This document shows positions 59,892-64,000 of a DNA stretch of 64,000 nt, one piece after another (position 1 is the stretch's first letter; each line of letters starts with the position of its first letter). The notes beneath the pieces were generated by a model. The model had not been told where the DNA came from. It did no database searches and worked only from the letters and a program-made list of their open reading frames with translations. The stretch is from Paenibacillus marchantiophytorum (lineage in GTDB: Bacteria > Bacillota > Bacilli > Paenibacillales > NBRC-103111): contig NZ_BMHE01000025.1 of assembly GCF_014640555.1 (NCBI RefSeq), positions 34,848 to 98,847 on the forward strand, read 5' to 3'. Made by a program: the position numbers and the translations under genes.

Positions 59892-60578
59892 ATGAGATGG
59901 ATGAAAATTGCGGTTATAAGTGTTTGCAGTATGGCGTTTGGGATTACCAGCTATGCGTCGGGAGGTGTGGAAAGCATCCAGGCTTACTTAAACCATGATT
60001 TCAAATTTACGCTCAATACTAACACTTGGGTACCCAAAGACAGTGATGGTGCCGTACTAACTCCAGTCATTATTAATGGTACATCGTATCTGCCAGTTAA
60101 AGCAGTCGTTGAGGCAACAGGCGGAGAAATCCAGTGGAATGAGGCAACGAAAACCATTGCGATAACATCTGCTAATGGAAACGAAGCCACTATTAGTGAA
60201 AGAGAACGGATGATAATTGAAAAAATAAACGAAATAAAAGAAAAGTTAAAGTTGGGTTTAACTAAAGAAAAGGTGAAATCATTATTTAAAGAACAATTGG
60301 AGCTTGCGGATTTTAATGGAGATTTAGAAAATGGAAGTGACTCCTATTGGAAATACAATTTTTTCAAAGACCCTAATTATAAAAGTGCTTTACCTGACCA
60401 CGTTCCTGATGAAGAAGGTCTGAAGAATAAAAAAATTGGAGCTAATTTATTTATCGGATGGAAGAATAATGAGTTATACCTTTATTCAATATCTTATTTT
60501 AATCCTAAAGCTAATAAAGTCTACATGTATTTATTGAATCCTGATGGTTCTACTTCAGATAGCCCAATTAATCCTTAG
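59892..60578 (+). CDS. copper amine oxidase N-terminal domain-like exported protein
   Basis: 228 residues with a signal peptide (MRWMKIAVISVCSMAFGITS, cleavage near YAS). The domain called Cu-amine oxidase N-terminal follows: VIINGTSYLPVKAVVEATGG and IQWNEATKTIAITSANGNEA. The C-terminal half is a coiled helix (EKINEIKEKLKLGLTKEKVK) and a domain of unknown type (YWKYNFFKDPNYKS). Such proteins are exported in Bacillales; the function is unknown. ATG 59892 follows AAGGTG. One-gene unit between boundary repeats. Confidence 0.8.
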   Translation: MRWMKIAVISVCSMAFGITSYASGGVESIQAYLNHDFKFTLNTNTWVPKDSDGAVLTPVIINGTSYLPVKAVVEATGGEIQWNEATKTIAITSANGNEATISERERMIIEKINEIKEKLKLGLTKEKVKSLFKEQLELADFNGDLENGSDSYWKYNFFKDPNYKSALPDHVPDEEGLKNKKIGANLFIGWKNNELYLYSISYFNPKANKVYMYLLNPDGSTSDSPINP

Positions 60579-60644
60579 ACAAGCGGTAGAAAAATATGAT
60601 CTTCTTAAAACGCCAAACGGCTCAAGTAAGAGAAAGATTGTTAA

Positions 60645-60726
60645 GCTAATGGAAACTATAGCTCAATCATGATATACGGCAGCCGGCACACGATCGGCTG
60701 CCGTTGTCCGTTTGAGTAACGGGCAG
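60645..60726 (+). repeat. cassette-boundary repeat, complete
   Basis: Left block GCTAATGGAAACTATAG (60645-60661), perfect stem ACGGCAGCCG/CGGCTGCCGT (60676-60685 and 60695-60704), right block TTTGAGTAACGGGCAG (60711-60726). Confidence 0.75.
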
Positions 60727-60825
60727 GTTTCTACAGTGATTTTTGGTGAAATTATTCTTTACCTACGAACGTGTATTCGTTATAATATGTATGGGTATAT
60801 TTTCCATGTTGGGAGTGGTTAAGTA

Positions 60826-61218
60826 GTGGCAGAAATAGTTAAAGCGAAAGTTGAAAATTCCCTTACTGTGTTGTTAGTTTCAGATTTAGAAAAATCAATG
60901 AAATACTATGAAGATGCTTTGGGATGTGAAGTCAACGAACACTGGGCAATTCGAGATAATTTCGGTCTAGGCTTTAAATTAATTCAAGCAAAAAACATTG
61001 AAGATGTTAGACCGAATAAAGGAACTTGGAATACCTATGCTTATATAAAAACCCATGACGAACTTGATGCTTTATATCTTGAACTTAAAAAAAACGGAGC
61101 AATTATTGTCTCGGAACCAAAAGCAATCGAACAAGACTGGGGTTCTTGGAAGGATTTCTCTGTTCGAGACTTGGATGGATACGTTATAGGTTTCGGTTCG
61201 GGAAATAAAAATGACTAA
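60826..61218 (+). CDS. VOC family protein
   Basis: 130 residues: SLTVLLVSDLEKSMKYYEDA, ALGCEVNEHWAIRDNFGLGF and SVRDLDGYVIGFGSGNKND. A complete VOC fold with two beta-alpha-beta-beta-beta units. GTG 60826 has GGGAGTGG upstream. The last 26 codons and the following spacer are duplicated exactly at 49725-49832. Followed closely by a boundary repeat. Function may be glyoxalase-like or small-molecule binding; uncertain. Confidence 0.87.
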   Translation: MAEIVKAKVENSLTVLLVSDLEKSMKYYEDALGCEVNEHWAIRDNFGLGFKLIQAKNIEDVRPNKGTWNTYAYIKTHDELDALYLELKKNGAIIVSEPKAIEQDWGSWKDFSVRDLDGYVIGFGSGNKND

Positions 61219-61239
61219 TCAGAGTGGGTCTGTCGTTAC

Positions 61240-61318
61240 GCTAACGAAGAACGTTAGTTGAAATCAACGATTAGTTCGTCGCGCCGGCTGCTGCTCTTTT
61301 TATCATTAAGCTATGGGA
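61240..61318 (+). repeat. cassette-boundary repeat, degenerate right side
   Basis: GCTAACGAAGAACGTTAG (61240-61257): CTAACG and CGTTAG form a perfect inverted repeat around AAGAA. The right block has drifted to ATTAAGCTATGGGAGCA (61302-61318). Confidence 0.65.
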
Positions 61319-61379
61319 GCAAGTCAGGAATAGGAACAAGTTGAAACGAGGTTTTAGTGCCTTATAGAGAGGGATAAAA

Positions 61380-61790
61380 ATGAAGAATGTCCTCACAATA
61401 TTGGCAGCAAATTTTGATTCAGAGGAACAACTAAAGGAATTTGTAGAGATTATCTACAATGAGGACGGGGACGCCCGACCATCCGGAATAATGACAAGTA
61501 TCGGAACTACACGTCTAGACTATGATTTTGTGGAGACACATTTTTTTAATGATGTGGAATCGCGTCAATCATTCTGGGATTATTTGTGTTACGAATATTG
61601 TTCAAACGAATCTTTTTCAAAACAGATTCCTCCGACTCTTAATGAATGCATTAACCAGTTCAATTCAATCATTTTACTATACGGAAACGATTCGCTATAT
61701 GGTTCAGTGAATAAGTTTTTGTTTCAAATTGGGGGATTAGTTAACCCAATCGGATCTTCTGCCGTTTTTCTCTCATGTATTACATATTAA
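61380..61790 (+). CDS. Imm22-like immunity protein
   Basis: 136 residues: VLTILAANFDSEEQLKEFVE, DGDARPSGIMTSIGTTRLDY, DFVETHFFNDVES and NQFNSIILLYGNDSLYGSVN match the pattern of Imm22 proteins, which neutralise toxins of polymorphic toxin systems. ATG 61380 follows GAGAGGG. No toxin gene is nearby, which is common for immunity genes collected in cassettes or islands. The last dozen residues (SSAVFLSCITY) may be altered. Confidence 0.7.
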   Translation: MKNVLTILAANFDSEEQLKEFVEIIYNEDGDARPSGIMTSIGTTRLDYDFVETHFFNDVESRQSFWDYLCYEYCSNESFSKQIPPTLNECINQFNSIILLYGNDSLYGSVNKFLFQIGGLVNPIGSSAVFLSCITY

Positions 61791-61838
61791 ACTTACTAGA
61801 AATCATAATTTTCATCGTTACATAAGGTAGTGAATCAT

Positions 61839-61925
61839 TATACTAACGGCGAACAATAGTGGAAAGTTAAGGGAACAGTTCGCCGAGGCCGGCAGTTGTT
61901 CTTTTTCTTTTAATCGTGAGCAGAA
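61839..61925 (+). repeat. cassette-boundary repeat
   Basis: Left block ACTAACGGCGAACAATAG (61839-61856), hairpin GAACA...GCCG-AGG-CCGGC...TGTTC with T run, right block decayed (AATCGTGAGCAG). Confidence 0.6.
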
Positions 61926-61996
61926 TTCCTCAACAAGATTTAGGGGAGTTATGTTATTATTTTGGAATGACATCTGGTTTAAAATGGAGGATCTCA

Positions 61997-62344
61997 ATGA
62001 ATATAAATGAAACTGGAATCATTATATTTTGTGAAAATTATGATGTGGTATTAAAATTTTATTCTGAAAAATTAGGGTTACATGTTCGCAAAAAAGGAAA
62101 GCACTTATCTGTATTAGACTTCGGAGGTAGTTATCTCATGTTGGAGGATAACGGGGTTGCTTCGATAAAGGAAAAAACAAGGGCAGAGAATCCTACAGTT
62201 ATCCGTTTTAACGTAAATAACTTTGAAGAGGCTGTATCAGAGTTGATGCAGCTTGGCGTTTCTGTTGATGTAAAGAAGCATAGTTGGGGAACGATTGGAG
62301 TAATTATAGACCCCGAAGGAAATCGGATTGAATTAAAGGATTAG
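61997..62344 (+). CDS. VOC family protein
   Basis: About 115 residues: ETGIIIFCENYDVVLKFYSE, KLGLHVRKKGKHLSVLDFGG, VIRFNVNNFEEAVSELMQLG and IIDPEGNRIELKD. A single complete VOC monomer. ATG 61997 is chosen for GGAGG about ten bases upstream; the longer frame from 61916 crosses boundary-repeat sequence. Third VOC gene on the plus strand of the cassette string. Substrate unknown. Confidence 0.85.
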   Translation: MNINETGIIIFCENYDVVLKFYSEKLGLHVRKKGKHLSVLDFGGSYLMLEDNGVASIKEKTRAENPTVIRFNVNNFEEAVSELMQLGVSVDVKKHSWGTIGVIIDPEGNRIELKD

Positions 62345-62465
62345 ATTTAAAGAGACATGAAGTAGTATATTAATGCAATGAAGAACTATAAATAGAAACG
62401 ATAATCCATATGGTAGCCAGATAGATACCGGCCACTTTTTTCAAGTCTAGAAGGAGGGCACTTGA

Positions 62466-62720
62466 TTGAAATATATTGAAGTTGGGATTGGGAATACCTG
62501 GATTGTTCGAACGGAGACAGAACTTGCTGACGGGTCTGAATTTGAGCAAAAAGGTATTATTAAGCCAATTATTTTTCGATCCTTCTATTTTAGAATATGG
62601 ATAGGCAAAATAGTTATTATTGGGGACTCCAGAGAAGGTTTGAAAAGAACGAAAAAGATAAGAAATGCTTTTAAACTTATTTTTGGATTAACAAGATATG
62701 ATAAAAAGTCTCGGGGTTGA
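62466..62720 (+). CDS. DUF3977 family protein
   Basis: 84 residues beginning MKYIEVGIGNTWIVRTETEL, followed by GIIKPIIFRSFYFRIWIGK and SREGLKRTKKIRNAFKLIFG, the DUF3977 pattern. A small protein of unknown function. TTG 62466 is preceded by AAGGAGGG. The stop TGA abuts the G of the boundary repeat left block (GCTAACG), the tightest gene-repeat junction in the window. Confidence 0.8.
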   Translation: MKYIEVGIGNTWIVRTETELADGSEFEQKGIIKPIIFRSFYFRIWIGKIVIIGDSREGLKRTKKIRNAFKLIFGLTRYDKKSRG

Positions 62721-62804
62721 GCTAACGAGGAACGTTAATTCAAAGCAACCAGGGAGCAGAATGCCTCGGCAGCTGCTCCCTTTTATCATTCAAGTAACGG
62801 GCAG
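62721..62804 (+). repeat. cassette-boundary repeat, complete
   Basis: Left block GCTAACGAGGAACGTTAAT (62721-62739), a two-part stem GGGAGCAG..TGCC-TC-GGCA.CTGCTCCC with a T tract, right block TTCAAGTAACGGGCAG (62789-62804). CGTTA of the left side can pair with TAACG of the right. Confidence 0.78.
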
Positions 62805-62887
62805 AATACTTCCACTATATGGTATTATTAAAGGTACAACAATTGCATTAAAAGTAAATTATCTCTCTTAATTTAAAGGAGTTTTTT

Positions 62888-63361
62888 ATGAAAGTTGTGA
62901 ACGCTATAAAGGATGATCTGAACGTATGGTTGGAACTGGCCTCTGAAGTTGAGTACTTATTTGGTCCTATGGTAAGTGATCCAAAATTTATTCAGGCAAT
63001 AGAGAAAAATATTAATCAATGCAGTGCATTTTGTGTGAGAGAAAACGATGGATTGCCAGGATCACGTTTACTCGGTGGAGTTTTATTTTCTTCAGCAGGT
63101 GCCCCCAGCTACAAGATTGGGTGGCTAGCTGTTTCATCTCGAGCGAGAAACAAAGGTATAGCAACGGAACTACTAAGACATATATTGAAACTTGCTGATG
63201 TCCCAGCAGAAGTATCAGTTATTACATTTGGCGATGAAATTCCAGACGGACGACCTGCAAGGAAGTTATATCAGAAGTTCGGATTTGTGCCTCAAGAGGA
63301 GTCAATTCCAAATGGTCCAGAAGGCAGCAGTCGTCAAAAATTCAAACTGCTTATTAAATAG
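62888..63361 (+). CDS. GNAT family N-acetyltransferase
   Basis: 157 residues: KDDLNVWLELASEVEYLFGP, then IGWLAVSSRARNKGIATELL (acetyl-CoA motif A, RxxGIA) and GRPARKLYQKFGFVPQEES (motif B). Complete domain. ATG 62888 follows AAAGGAG. Followed by a left block interrupted by the second group II intron. Acceptor unknown; acetyltransferases are among the commonest integron cassette genes. Confidence 0.87.
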   Translation: MKVVNAIKDDLNVWLELASEVEYLFGPMVSDPKFIQAIEKNINQCSAFCVRENDGLPGSRLLGGVLFSSAGAPSYKIGWLAVSSRARNKGIATELLRHILKLADVPAEVSVITFGDEIPDGRPARKLYQKFGFVPQEESIPNGPEGSSRQKFKLLIK

Positions 63362-63370
63362 AGGCTTAAA

Positions 63371-63381
63371 CTAACGGAGAA
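63371..63381 (+). repeat. boundary-repeat left block (5' exon of the intron)
   Basis: CTAACGGAGAA, directly abutting the intron start at 63382. Confidence 0.75.
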
Positions 63382-64000
63382 GTATGACAAGTTCTGCTAT
63401 AAGCGACTAATTTCGTGAAAAGCAGGAGATTGCAATGAGTAATGTTAACTTTACAACCGAGGATGGGAATGACGGAACCAAGTATCCCGAAACCATCCCG
63501 CCAATACTCCTGCGCGCGTCATGTTTAACAGAACATGAGGTGTGGAGATCAGGTAGATTCGGCAGAACGAAGGCTGGAGCCATTCTAATAGAAAAGGTAT
63601 GCCAATGGATATGCCGCGCGGCTGAAAAACTGGATATGGTGAGAATGTTCAAACAGACTGAACTGACGAACTTCCGAATGTACAGGTCTAAAGTTAGAGC
63701 ATGTGGAAACATATGCACCATCAAACGATGGGGTGAGCGGCGTAAAGTAAGAATTTTTCCTATGAAATACGCTATGCCGAACAATGGCGGCATTGGTCTC
63801 ACAGGCTTAGAGGAAGCACCTAAGTCCAGAAAGAATAGCTAGGATGTAAGGGACTTGGAAAGCAAGGGACGTTGCAACAAGGGCTGTTACCCGAAACGGT
63901 TGTTATAAGGCACATGCCGAAATACATTAATCCTTGTGAGGGCAGGGGCACGACTGATGAATCTCCTGTAATGGGAGTGGAGGAACAGCCCCAAGTCTAA
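63382..64000 (+). mobile_element. group II intron, copy 2, cut by window end
   Basis: Starts GTATGACAAGTTCTGCTATA, as in copy 1 (GTACGACAAGTTCTGCTATA). From about 63634 it matches copy 1 from about 50750 almost base for base to the end of the window. It carries about 140 extra bases (63481-63633) that copy 1 lacks. The frame 63435-63842 spans structural RNA and is not considered a gene. Domains V and VI, and any reverse transcriptase, would lie beyond the window. Confidence 0.72.

Noticed and set aside
46142..62804. The repeats as ordinary terminators only
   Set aside because: Many contain a terminator hairpin, but conserved sequence on both sides of a variable stem, repeated in one orientation, is not needed for termination.
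45669..63381. A standard integron with canonical attC sites and IntI
   Set aside because: The conserved blocks do not fit RYYYAAC/GTTRRRY, bases after GGGCAG vary, and no integrase frame exists in the window; only the general architecture matches.
63435..63842. 135-residue open frame in intron copy 2 as a protein gene
   Set aside because: The same frame is broken by the length difference in copy 1 and overlaps conserved intron RNA structure; no protein family is recognisable.

Overview
The window reads as a chromosomal accessory region of a Paenibacillus-like member of the Bacillota. The reasons are the AGGAGG-type ribosome binding sites, frequent TTG/GTG starts, several S-layer homology (SLH) proteins, a BceRS-BceAB peptide-sensing/detoxification module, LutABC lactate oxidation and moderate base composition. 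No rRNA, tRNA or CRISPR array was seen.

Layout. (1) 1-1772: small orphan genes (DUF5713, a TPR/Imm51 chimera, an unknown protein, a truncated GNAT). (2) 1734-6480: an IclR regulator divergent from a sugar-acid operon (SDR dehydrogenase, IlvD/Edd dehydratase, M20 deacylase), with a clear sigma-A promoter and two 14-bp palindromes. (3) 6505-7999: a HAD phosphatase and a small orphan gene separated by a repeat-rich spacer. (4) 8167-11510: a very GC-rich, actinobacterial-looking block (14-TM MFS pump, NAD(P)-binding epimerase, TetR), probably acquired. (5) 11768-15056: more orphan genes, an HD-domain pseudogene and a broken SLH gene. (6) 15329-18736: a large secreted GLUG/cadherin-like/SLH protein. 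(7) 19268-27394: a PanE-like reductase with its TetR, a PAF-acetylhydrolase-like hydrolase and a BceRS-BceAB locus with two matches to the BceR operator. (8) 27395-31413: decayed sugar ABC transporter, VanY and DinB genes around an intact VanS-like kinase. (9) 31658-34576: an AlkZ/AlkX-like glycosylase, a small unknown gene, a TetR remnant and a DUF4188 gene. (10) 34713-44385: AraC regulator divergent from a complete non-phosphorylating deoxy-sugar pathway (double-length UxaA dehydratase, aldo/keto reductase, SDR, FAH hydrolase), followed by lutABC. Its predicted end products are pyruvate and L-lactate, and LutABC would oxidise the lactate.

(11) 45669-64000 is the most unusual part: a string of small, unrelated, mostly plus-strand genes (three VOC proteins, two GNATs, HEAT protein, phosphoesterase, barstar, Imm22, DUF3977 and others). 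They are separated by copies of a repeat with a conserved left block (GCTAACGGAGAACNATAG), a variable imperfect palindrome and a conserved right block (AAGTAACGGGCAG). All copies found, including scattered ones near 1340, 12920, 33550 and 34590, lie in the same orientation. Two copies are interrupted at the same position by a group II intron lacking a visible reverse-transcriptase ORF. The architecture recalls integron gene cassettes with attC sites, but the core boxes are not canonical and no integrase gene lies in the window. Many cassette genes are damaged (in-frame stops, frameshifts, truncations), so gene turnover here is active. A non-cassette segment (51479-58020) interrupts the string. 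It carries a dead MerR/oxidoreductase pair, SLH fragments, a polysaccharide deacetylase and a MarR-nitroreductase operon.
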